Below, piece by piece: positions 27,701-35,819 of a stretch of DNA of 64,000 nt. The notes beneath the pieces were generated by a model, which did no database searches, had not been told where the DNA came from, and saw only the letters and a list, made by a program, of their open reading frames with translations. The DNA is from Mycobacterium marseillense (GTDB lineage Bacteria > Actinomycetota > Actinomycetes > Mycobacteriales > Mycobacteriaceae). Each line of letters begins with the position of its first letter. The first letter of the stretch is position 1. Location of the stretch: the NCBI RefSeq assembly GCF_010731675.1, contig NZ_AP022584.1, positions 3,224,001 to 3,288,000 of the forward strand, written 5' to 3'. A program made the translations under genes and the position numbers.

Positions 27701-29236
27701 CACGCCGCGCCCATGACGAACGGCGGCACCCAGGTGCACGCCACCGATGTCGCCATCGTCGAGGCCGGTGCGGAGGCCGCGTCCGCCGACGGCGCGGCAA
27801 CCACACCGCGGACCGCGCACCTGCCGTTCCGCTCCGGTCGGTCGTTCTCCGCCTCGGTGACCGGCGCCGAGCTGACCGTCAAGGGCGCGCCCGAGGTGGT
27901 CTTGGCCGCCAGCGGGGACACCGGGGCGATGGAGGGCACGGTCGCCGAACTCGCCGCCGGCGGGCTGCGTGTCATCGCGGTGGCGCGCCGCGAGCTGACC
28001 GCGCAACAGGCTCGGGCGATCGCGGACAATCCCGATGACATCGCCGAGTACTGCACCAGCGGGCTGACGCTCACCGGATTTCTCGGCCTGTCCGACACCC
28101 CACGCGCGACGGCCAAGCAATTGCTCGGCGACCTCGACGGCCTCGGCGTCGGCGTCAAGCTGATCACCGGTGACCACCCGATCACCGCCAAGGCCATCGC
28201 CGCCGAACTCGGGCTCAGCGTGACCGCCGATCAGGTCATCAGCGGCGCCGAATGGGAGGCCTTGTCACGCAAGGACCAGGAGCGCGTCGCGGCGGAGCGG
28301 GTGATCTTCGCCCGCATGACGCCGGAGAACAAGGTCCAGGTCGTCCAGGCGCTCGAGAACGCGGACGTGCGGACCGCGATGGTCGGCGACGGCGCCAACG
28401 ACGCCGCCGCCATCCGGTCCGCCACGGTCGGCATCGGCGTCGTCGCCCACGGCAGCGATCCCGCCCACCTGGTGGCCGACGTGGTGCTGGTCGACGGCCG
28501 CATCGAGGCGCTGATGGAGGCCATCCGGGAAGGACACCAGCTGTGGCGGCGGGTGCAGTCGGCGGTGTCGGTGCTGCTCGGCGGCAACGCCGGCGAGGTG
28601 ATCTTCGCGATCATCGGCAGCGCCATCACGGGGACGTCGCCCCTGAACACGCGCCAGCTGCTGCTGGTCAACACGATGACCGACGCGCTGCCGGCCGCCG
28701 CACTCGCGGTGAGCAAGCCCAGCGGCCCGATCGACCCGCGGTTGCGCGGCGCGGATCAGGCCGCGTTGTGGCAGGCGGTGACCATCCGGGGCGTCACCAC
28801 GGCGGCGGCGACGACGGCGGCGTGGGCGATGGCGGGCCTCAGCGGCCCGCTGAGTAGTCCGCAACGCGCCTCGACCGTCGCGCTGGTCGCGCTGGTGGGG
28901 ACCGAACTGGGCCAGACGCTGGTGGAGTCTCAGGCCCCGCTGGTGGTGCTCACCGCGTTGGGTTCGCTCGGCCTGGTCGGGGTGCTGATCAGCACCCCGG
29001 GCGTCAGCCAGCTGCTCGGCTGTACGCCGCTCGGACCGTTCGGCTGGGCCCAGGGCCTGGGCGCCGCCGCGGCGGCGACGGTCGCAACCGGCGTGCTGTC
29101 GCGTGTGCTGACGGGTCCGGACAAATCAGATCCCGAGCCTCCGTCGGATCTCGCCGAGCCTCCCGCTGCGGGTTCCGAATCTCGACCACCCCGACGCGCC
29201 ACAACAGCGCATAGAGTTCCAGTAACGGCACCCTGA
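24791..29236 (+). CDS. ctpH: Large P-type cation-transport ATPase CtpH
   Basis: Very long (1481 residues) P-type ATPase. About 600 N-terminal residues of mycobacterial-specific sequence precede the P2-like ATPase core. The core has LTGESLSVEK (actuator domain, near 780), VPEGMPL (membrane metal region, near 896), CFDKTGTLSEN with the phosphorylated Asp939, ITGDHPITAKAIA, and MVGDGANDAAAI (hinge). The start is given as TTG at 24791, which lacks a strong ribosome site; the in-frame ATG at 24833 is an alternative. It is flanked on both sides by small hydrophobic proteins that are also neighbours in M. tuberculosis. The ion is not determined; Ca2+-type similarity is only suggestive. Confidence 0.93.
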   Translation: MSITTSLRRSLPSRMIFAGLQATTDLARASIETSIDIATIPLREGAKALSGELTRATLRRHCWRGNSRAWIEVRGLADAADGPLGPTVLEAILAHPGVASAKLNYPLSRVVVDLDDPNTSLSDLCGVVEESENRCAPSQGADRPATASASLPGDGLVLATRAVTVAANAAGLGVALFGRATRLPRLPVTIAASITFFDYQPWLRRRLEDRIGGPATDTVMTLVQATSQTLSQSPTSLSLGLTMQSLKVAECRAEARAWEEHEPELARHADQPLTYRSPRPQPSRGMERAPGRFALLQALSAGAIGAGTRNLNMAATAVQVTTPKANRTTPEAFAATLGRGLAERHSVLPLRPESLRRLNKIDTILIDPRVLCTDTLRVARIRGASDSELAAAWSRAQLMLDNTGLRPGWRKVSGGRSDAQVEALFLPAHDPLASAVVGEANRAGAQLLTVDHESLDELRPAFDEVRPLKSGTDKAVDDALAAAVDDLQEAGRTVAVLSSTAAQAISSAHLALGVLPASGRAAPLWNADLLLPDLAAVWRVLHALPAAAAATQRGIGISAGATAMGSLFMIPGVRGNLGSETVNVGAAAGLLSGYLLARGILNADTPRPTATHEWHAMPVEQVRKALPEQDSPAPAPTERDTPAALRVAETPAQAVWQLAKAVRAELSDPLTPVMALGSAASAVLGSPVDAMLVGTVLTGNSILAAAQRLRAEKRLNYLLAQQVPPARKVVIGADGERTYALVDAAQLRPGDVIEVRTHEVVPADARVVEEVDVEVDESTLTGESLSVEKQVEATPGAPLAERRCMVFAGTTVVAGTAVALVTAVGPDTQQRRAADLISGELSSDIGLQHQLGQLTTKALPVSITGGALVGALGLLRRLPLQQAVGSAIAIAVAAVPEGMPLVATLAQASSARRLTKFGALVRVPRSVEALGRIEVVCFDKTGTLSENRLRVSQVHPAAGHSREEVLRCAVHAAPMTNGGTQVHATDVAIVEAGAEAASADGAATTPRTAHLPFRSGRSFSASVTGAELTVKGAPEVVLAASGDTGAMEGTVAELAAGGLRVIAVARRELTAQQARAIADNPDDIAEYCTSGLTLTGFLGLSDTPRATAKQLLGDLDGLGVGVKLITGDHPITAKAIAAELGLSVTADQVISGAEWEALSRKDQERVAAERVIFARMTPENKVQVVQALENADVRTAMVGDGANDAAAIRSATVGIGVVAHGSDPAHLVADVVLVDGRIEALMEAIREGHQLWRRVQSAVSVLLGGNAGEVIFAIIGSAITGTSPLNTRQLLLVNTMTDALPAAALAVSKPSGPIDPRLRGADQAALWQAVTIRGVTTAAATTAAWAMAGLSGPLSSPQRASTVALVALVGTELGQTLVESQAPLVVLTALGSLGLVGVLISTPGVSQLLGCTPLGPFGWAQGLGAAAAATVATGVLSRVLTGPDKSDPEPPSDLAEPPAAGSESRPPRRATTAHRVPVTAP

Positions 29237-29357
29237 GCACCGAAGCAATCGACGAAACTAGCGGATCGCCCCCGGTGTCGGTCATCGTCGACATAGGTCC
29301 GACGTTGTACGCGTGACCCAGCGAGGCGGGAAACCCTTCGTTACCGAAAGGCAAATC

Positions 29358-29633
29358 ATGGCGGAAAAGAAGTCGCGGCGGGACACCTCTCAGCGCGATG
29401 CGGTGGACAAGATCCGCGAGGGCGAAACGTTTGTGGTGAACCTGCCGGGGATCGGCCAGGTGGAGATCCCCCGGCCTGAGCAGCTGGCGTACTTCGGGGG
29501 GCTGGCGGCCCTGGCGGCGCTCGAACTCATCGACTGGCCGGTGGCCGTGGTCATCGCCGCCGGGCACCTTTTGGCGAGCAACCACCACAACAAGCTCCTC
29601 GAGGAACTCGGCGAGGCGATGGAGGAGGTCTAA
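29358..29633 (+). CDS. Small membrane protein after ctpH, Rv0424c homologue
   Basis: A 91-residue protein with a charged N-terminus (MAEKKSRRDTSQRDAVDKIREGE) and a hydrophobic helix around residues 48-72 (LAALAALELIDWPVAVVIAAGHLL), closed by a His/Glu-rich tail. Its length equals that of the M. tuberculosis Rv0424c product. The start at 29358 follows AAAGG at about 9 bases. The helix shares the phrase ELIDWPV with the GLIEWPV of the protein upstream of ctpH, suggesting that the two are related or bind the same transporter surface. Confidence 0.82.
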   Translation: MAEKKSRRDTSQRDAVDKIREGETFVVNLPGIGQVEIPRPEQLAYFGGLAALAALELIDWPVAVVIAAGHLLASNHHNKLLEELGEAMEEV

Positions 29634-29661
29634 CCGGGCCGCACGGCAGGCGGACCCGCGT

Positions 29662-30042
29662 TCATCGTTGGCGTCCGCGCTGCAACGCGTCCGACAGCGT
29701 CGGGTAGATGTCGAACACGCGATCCAACTCGGTGACCTGAATCGGGCGTAGCACCTGGTCGTCATCGGCGACCAGGCGGACCGGCGTCCCACGGGCCGCG
29801 CCGCTCTCGTGGCAATCGAGCACCGCATTCAATGCCGCGCTCCCGAAGAAGTCGACGTTTTGCAAGTCGATGATTACCGGACGGGCCGGCTGCGTCGCGG
29901 CCTGCTCCACCGCGGTCGCCAAGTGGGCGGCGAGCTCACCGACGGTCCTGGAGTCGACAGCGCCTTTGACCCGCACGACGATCGCGTCCTCATGCGCCTC
30001 GTATTCGACCGCCAACAAGTTCGTGCCTTTCGCCGCAGCCAC
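29662..30042 (-). CDS. STAS-domain protein (anti-sigma factor antagonist)
   Basis: A 126-residue single STAS domain with VVRVKGAVDSRTVGELAAHL (strands 1-2, helix 1) and VIIDLQNVDFFGSAALNAVLD near residue 58. The Ser of the FFGSAAL loop is the usual phosphorylation site of anti-anti-sigma factors. The GTG start at 30042 has no alternative. It is on the opposite strand to ctpH and thiC, beside an ANTAR protein. No anti-sigma kinase or sigma gene lies in the window, so its partner is elsewhere. Confidence 0.88.
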   Translation of the reverse strand: MAAAKGTNLLAVEYEAHEDAIVVRVKGAVDSRTVGELAAHLATAVEQAATQPARPVIIDLQNVDFFGSAALNAVLDCHESGAARGTPVRLVADDDQVLRPIQVTELDRVFDIYPTLSDALQRGRQR

Positions 30043-30153
30043 CGGTCAGATCTGCAGCCGCTAAGCCCGACGACGCGGCGGGGATGCGCGGTCGCGCATT
30101 GCAGACCACCAGAGATTAACTCCTACCCGAACTGCCGTTTAACAAATCGCGGG

Positions 30154-30861
30154 TTACCCGGCGGGCTCGGGCGAAATCCTCTCGTGCACGGTCAGCAGCA
30201 AATGATCGAACTGGCTCTGCACGGTCGCCGCCGGCGCCGGCAGGGTGGCCAATTCGTCGAGCAGCTGCCTGGCCAGCGCGCGTAGTTTCACATTGGTCTC
30301 TTGCGAGCGCCACTGCAGCACGCGGAACGCCTGCTCGGCGCTGACCCGGTAGACGTACATCAGCACACCCTTGGCCTGTTCGATGGCCGCGCGGCTCTCG
30401 AACAGATCCGGCAGCGCCTCGTCGAGCACTTCCTGCCGGGTTTCGTCGAGCGTGTTGGTGAGATCGATGTAGTAGCCCTCGGTGCCCACCACGGCGCCCG
30501 ACACGTCGCGCATGCGGTCGGCGACGACGATCGCGTCGTGCACCGTACCCGCGGTGTCGATGAACCGGTGCCGGCTCGAGAACGACCCTTCCGACTGCAG
30601 GGCGTGGTCGAGCAATTCCTGGACATGGGCGCGGTCGTCGGGATGCTTGTGCGACAACAACAGTTGGGTCGTCGGCTCGACATCCCCCGGTCCGTAGCCG
30701 TGCATCCTGGCCACCTCGTCGGACCATTCCCAGCGTTGACCCACGAACCAGAACCGGAAGGTGCCGATGGTCAGGTATTCCGCCGGCGTCTCGCCGGGGC
30801 CCGAGGATCGCACGCCGTCCGCATCGGTCGATGATTCTGCCGCTCGCCCGCGCTGTTGCAC
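30154..30861 (-). CDS. PAS-ANTAR domain RNA-binding regulator
   Basis: A 235-residue protein. Residues 30-145 form a PAS sensor domain (FRFWFVGQRWEWSDEVARMHGY; HKHPDDRAHVQELL; a PAC-like RFIDTAGTVHDAIVVADR). Residues 150-205 form an ANTAR domain with the signature AIEQAKGVLMYVYRVSAEQAF. ANTAR proteins bind paired stem-loops in nascent RNA and prevent termination. The GTG at 30861 is the only start in range. It is encoded upstream of, and divergent from, the thiC riboswitch. The PAS ligand and RNA targets are unknown. Confidence 0.9.
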   Translation of the reverse strand: MQQRGRAAESSTDADGVRSSGPGETPAEYLTIGTFRFWFVGQRWEWSDEVARMHGYGPGDVEPTTQLLLSHKHPDDRAHVQELLDHALQSEGSFSSRHRFIDTAGTVHDAIVVADRMRDVSGAVVGTEGYYIDLTNTLDETRQEVLDEALPDLFESRAAIEQAKGVLMYVYRVSAEQAFRVLQWRSQETNVKLRALARQLLDELATLPAPAATVQSQFDHLLLTVHERISPEPAG

Positions 30862-30964
30862 GTATGCATTTTTCCATTCGGGAAATGTCTTCGGCTACTG
30901 CCCCGGAAGAAAGGGCCGTCACCCTGCCGTGTGGTCCGGGGTGGGGGTAACGTCGCGTGCGGAC

Positions 30965-31062
30965 CCATCCATCAACGCGGGAGCGCATGCCGAGTGCGCT
31001 GAGAGGACGGCTCGGGGCCGTCGACCGTACGAACCTGACCGGGTAATGCCGGCGTAGGGAGA
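30965..31062 (+). promoter_or_regulatory. TPP riboswitch (thi box) upstream of thiC
   Basis: The leader contains the conserved CGGGAGCGC, GCTGAGAGGA and GAACCTGACCGGGTAATGCC GGCG-type elements of the thiamine pyrophosphate aptamer, ending in TAGGGAG. The ThiC ribosome site (AGGGAG) is part of the 3' closing strand, about eight bases before the ATG, so ligand binding would hide it and block translation. The exact 5' limit is approximate. Confidence 0.95.
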
Positions 31063-31065
31063 TGA

Positions 31066-32709
<1,644 letters not shown>

Positions 32710-32710
32710 T

Positions 32711-32969
32711 CGCAGGCGCGGCGCGGCCGGGCGCAGCGGGTCGCCGCCATTTGGCCGCGGCGATCGCCAGCGCGGCGCGGCCGGGCGCAGCGGGTCGCCG
32801 CCATTTGGCCGCGGCGATCGCCAGCGCGGCGGCCGGGCGCAGCGGGTCGCCGCCATTTGGCCGCGGCGATCGCCAGCGCGGCGCGGCCGGGCGCAGCGGG
32901 TCGCCGCCATTTGGCCGCGGCGATCGCCAGCGCGGCGCGGCCGGGCGCAGCGGGTCGCCGCCATTTGGC
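32711..32969. repeat. 54-bp tandem repeat array between thiC and thiD (MIRU/VNTR-like)
   Basis: Nearly five copies begin right after the thiC stop and end three bases before the thiD GTG. The phrase CGATCG marks unit starts at 32761, 32815, 32867 and 32921; three units are 54 bp, and the unit from 32815 is 52 bp because of a GC deletion. The reverse complement matches the repeat in xthA over most of its length. The array occupies essentially the whole intergenic space, so any thiC-thiD spacing effect on RNA depends on copy number. Variability between strains is likely. Confidence 0.93.
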
Positions 32970-32972
32970 ACA

Positions 32973-33800
32973 GTGACGTTCCTGCCTGTTCCACCGCCGG
33001 GCGCGATACCCCTGCGGGTGCTGTCTATCGCCGGGTCAGACTCCGGAGGCGGCGCAGGCATCCAGGCCGATATGCGCACCATGGCGCTGTTGGGTGTGCA
33101 CGCGTGCGTCGCGGTGACCGCGGTTACCGTGCAGAACACGGTGGGAGTCAAGAGTTTTCACGAGATTCCCGAAGATGTCGTCGCCGGCCAGATCGAAGCC
33201 GTGGTCAGCGACATCGGCATTCAGGCCGCTAAGACCGGCATGCTGGCGTCGCCGCGCATCATCGACACCGTGGCCACCACCTGGCGCCATCTCGCCCTGA
33301 CTGTCCCGCTCGTCGTCGACCCGGTGGCGGCGTCCATGCACGGAGACGCACTGATGGCACCTGCGGCGCTGGATTCGCTTCGGAACCAATTGTTTCCGTT
33401 GGCCACGCTGGTGACGCCAAACCTCGACGAGGTGCGTCTGCTGGTCGACATCGACGTCGTGGACCCGGCATCGCAGCGGGCGGCGGCCAAGGCCCTGCAT
33501 GCGCTCGGGCCGCAGTGGGTGTTGGTCAAGGGCGGTCACCTGCGCTCGTCGGACCGCAGCTGTGACCTGCTCTATGACGGCACCTCCTACCACGAGTTCG
33601 ATGCGGAGCGCATCGCGACCGGCAACGACCACGGCGGCGGGGACACCTTGGCCAGCGCGGCCGCGTGCGCGCTGGCGCACGGCTTCACAGTGCCGGACGC
33701 GGTCGGCTTCGGGAAGCGGTGGGTCACCGAATGTCTGCGCGCGTCCTATCCCCTGGGCCACGGCCACGGCCCCGTCTCCCCGCTGTTTAGGCTGTCGTGA
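32973..33800 (+). CDS. thiD: Hydroxymethylpyrimidine/phosphomethylpyrimidine kinase
   Basis: Phosphorylates HMP and HMP-phosphate for coupling by ThiE. The ribokinase-fold protein of 275 residues has VLSIAGSDSGGGAGIQAD (near 16), GMLAS, the VVDPV strand, TPNLDE, VLVKGGH and the anion hole DHGGGDTLASA (catalytic Asp, near 222). The start GTG at 32973 gives an N-terminus (VTFLPVPPPG) like that of the M. tuberculosis protein. The stop overlaps the start of the hydrolase gene. It lacks the C-terminal TenA-like domain of some ThiD fusions. Confidence 0.96.
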   Translation: MTFLPVPPPGAIPLRVLSIAGSDSGGGAGIQADMRTMALLGVHACVAVTAVTVQNTVGVKSFHEIPEDVVAGQIEAVVSDIGIQAAKTGMLASPRIIDTVATTWRHLALTVPLVVDPVAASMHGDALMAPAALDSLRNQLFPLATLVTPNLDEVRLLVDIDVVDPASQRAAAKALHALGPQWVLVKGGHLRSSDRSCDLLYDGTSYHEFDAERIATGNDHGGGDTLASAAACALAHGFTVPDAVGFGKRWVTECLRASYPLGHGHGPVSPLFRLS

Positions 33801-34429
33801 TGACCCAACACCTCGATCAGATCGCGGGCATCGCGCACGAACCCGACGGTGCCGCGAAAGGTGTGGTCGTACTCACCCACGGTGCCGGCGGCAACAGGGA
33901 TTCTCCACTGCTGCAACAGGTTTGCGATGAATGGGCCCACCGGGGCTGGCTGGCGGTGCGCTATAACCTGCCCTACCGGCGGCGGCGGCCCACCGGACCG
34001 CCGTCCGGGTCGGCAGCCAGCGATCGCGCCGGGATCGTCGAGGCGATCGCGTTGTGCCGCGGCCTCGGCGGGGGCCCGCTGATCGCCGGCGGGCATTCCT
34101 ACGGCGGCCGGCAGACATCCATGGTGGTTGCCGCCGGCGAGGCCCCGGTGGATGTGCTGACGCTGTTCTCCTACCCGCTGCACCCGCCGGGTAAGCCGGA
34201 GCGGCTGCGCACCGAGCACCTGCCCGACATCACGGTGCCGACGGTGTTCACCCACGGAACGTCGGACCCCTTCGGCACGCCCGACGAGCTGCGCACCGCG
34301 GCGGCGCTGATCAGCGGAACGACCGCTGTCGTCGAGATCGCGAGCGCCCGACACGATCTGCGGTCCAAGACCCTGAATGTCCCGGCCTTGGCGGTCGACG
34401 CCGCGCTGCAGTTGCTCGGTCGGAAATAG
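33800..34429 (+). CDS. Alpha/beta-hydrolase family protein, Rv0421c-like
   Basis: A 209-residue small alpha/beta hydrolase (dienelactone-hydrolase/KANL3-like type). It has an HGAGGNRDS oxyanion loop near residue 27, the nucleophile elbow GGHSYGGRQ near 97, an acidic residue in HGTSDPFG near 153 and His in ARHDLRSK near 181. The ATG at 33800 shares its A with the thiD stop (a GTG at 33797 is also possible). It is cotranscribed with thiD by overlap, though thiamine relevance is unproven. Substrate unknown. Confidence 0.85.
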   Translation: MTQHLDQIAGIAHEPDGAAKGVVVLTHGAGGNRDSPLLQQVCDEWAHRGWLAVRYNLPYRRRRPTGPPSGSAASDRAGIVEAIALCRGLGGGPLIAGGHSYGGRQTSMVVAAGEAPVDVLTLFSYPLHPPGKPERLRTEHLPDITVPTVFTHGTSDPFGTPDELRTAAALISGTTAVVEIASARHDLRSKTLNVPALAVDAALQLLGRK

Positions 34430-34442
34430 GCAGCTAGGACTG

Positions 34443-34458
34443 GACAGTTTTGACTGTC
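34443..34458. promoter_or_regulatory. Perfect palindrome upstream of the MarR gene (candidate operator)
   Basis: GACAGT and ACTGTC flank TTTG, giving a perfect 6+6 inverted repeat 18 bases before the MarR GTG start. Its location and size fit a dimeric MarR binding site, and its right half overlaps a TTGACT that could act as a -35 element. Binding is inferred. Confidence 0.6.
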
Positions 34459-34475
34459 TAATTTAGAGTAGTGCC

Positions 34476-34910
34476 GTGGATGGCATCAGCGACTCCGCAG
34501 TGGCGGCGGCACGCGATATCCGGGTGGTGTTCAGCCGGCTGCGCCGCCGACTGAAGGACATCGCGGTCGACGGTTTGACGCCGTCGCAGACGGCGGTGCT
34601 CACTCGGCTGTGGAAAGAGGGGCCGTCGTCGGCGAGCGTGTTGGCCGGTGCGGAACAGGTACGTCCCCAGTCGATGGCGACCATCCTGGCCGCGTTGGGA
34701 CAGCGGGGGCTCATCGAACGCTCCGCGGATCCGAATGATGGTCGGCGACAGGTGGTCTCGCTGACCGCGGCGGGGCGAAAGCGCGCCGAGAGCGACCGTC
34801 GCGCCCGGGAGGAATGGCTGGCGCGGACCATTCAGGAGCGCTACACCGAGGCGGAACGGCGCGTCATCGTCGACGCGCTCTCGCTCCTCGAGCGCTTGAC
34901 CGAACAATAG
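34476..34910 (+). CDS. MarR family transcriptional regulator
   Basis: A 144-residue winged-helix protein with LTPSQTAVLTRLW (helix 2-3) near residue 33, the recognition helix RPQSMATILAALGQRGLIER near 63 and the wing DPNDGRRQVVSLT near 84. The GTG start at 34476 is close behind a perfect palindrome. The LLM oxidoreductase gene follows 17 bases after the stop, so this is a regulator-enzyme operon inserted between the Rv0421c and lpqM homologues. Effector unknown; the enzyme substrate is a natural candidate. Confidence 0.92.
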   Translation: MDGISDSAVAAARDIRVVFSRLRRRLKDIAVDGLTPSQTAVLTRLWKEGPSSASVLAGAEQVRPQSMATILAALGQRGLIERSADPNDGRRQVVSLTAAGRKRAESDRRAREEWLARTIQERYTEAERRVIVDALSLLERLTEQ

Positions 34911-34927
34911 GAAAGGCGGCACCCACA

Positions 34928-35803
34928 ATGGAATTGGGATTGCATTTCATCGACTTTCTACCCGGAGACCCAGCACGGCTGGGTTCGACGCTAGCCGACG
35001 CGGCCAAGGCCGCCGAGCAGGGCGGCGCCACGTTGTTCACCCTTGCCGACCACTTCTTCCAGATGGAAGAGCTTGGCCCGGCCCAGAATCCATTCCTCGA
35101 GGGCTACACCTCATTGGGATTCTTGGCCGCCCAGACCTCCACGATCGACCTGGCCCTGCTGGTCACCGGGGTCACCTATCGTCACCCCGGCGTGTTGGCC
35201 AAAACGGTCACCACCCTGGACGTCTTGTCGCAAGGCCGGTCGATGCTGGGGCTCGGTGCGGCGTGGTACGAGCGCGAGCACACCGCGCTGGGCATTCCGT
35301 ATCCGCCGCTGAGCGCGCGCTTCGAGATGCTCGAGGAGACGCTGCAAATCTGCCGGCAGATGTGGAGCGACGACGACGGGCCCTATGCAGGCAAGCACTA
35401 TCGGCTGAACGAGACGATCTGTGCGCCACAACCGATTCGGCGGCCCCCGATCTTGATCGGCGGGGACGGCGAGAGGAAGACACTGCGCTTGGTCGCGCAA
35501 TATGCCGACATCTGGAACAGCATGTCGAACGACGTCGATGAGCTCGCGCACAAGGTCGATGTGTTGCGCGGGCACTGCGACGCGGTGGGCAGGGATTCAG
35601 GCGACATTCGTAAGACGTCCGGCGGCCTGGCAACGACAGACCCGTTCGAGAACATCGACGAATATCTGAAGACCGCGGAACGCTTCGCCGCGCTCGGTGT
35701 GGACATGATCAATGTCGGCCCGCTGCCCGGCAACCCCGACCCGGTCGGGTTCGTCCGCCGGCTGGGCGACGAGGTCATTCCACGGCTCGCCGAAATAGGT
35801 TGA
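34928..35803 (+). CDS. LLM class F420-dependent oxidoreductase of the MarR operon
   Basis: A 291-residue luciferase-like TIM-barrel enzyme. It starts MELGLHFIDFLPGD and has FTLADHFFQM (near 40), the LVTGVTYRHPGVLAKTVTTLDVLS segment (near 79), SMLGLGAAWYEREH (near 104), RRPPILIGGDGE (near 167) and a closing ALGVDMINVGPLPG. F420 use is inferred from the mycobacterial family. A GGAAAGGCGG element precedes the ATG. It ends 16 bases from the convergent lpqM gene. No obvious substrate. Confidence 0.9.
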   Translation: MELGLHFIDFLPGDPARLGSTLADAAKAAEQGGATLFTLADHFFQMEELGPAQNPFLEGYTSLGFLAAQTSTIDLALLVTGVTYRHPGVLAKTVTTLDVLSQGRSMLGLGAAWYEREHTALGIPYPPLSARFEMLEETLQICRQMWSDDDGPYAGKHYRLNETICAPQPIRRPPILIGGDGERKTLRLVAQYADIWNSMSNDVDELAHKVDVLRGHCDAVGRDSGDIRKTSGGLATTDPFENIDEYLKTAERFAALGVDMINVGPLPGNPDPVGFVRRLGDEVIPRLAEIG

Positions 35804-35819
35804 CCCGGAGCGTCTTTCG

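Noticed and set aside
32711..32969. CRISPR array
   Set aside because: Units are contiguous and nearly identical over their whole 54 bp, with no unique spacers, and no cas genes are present.
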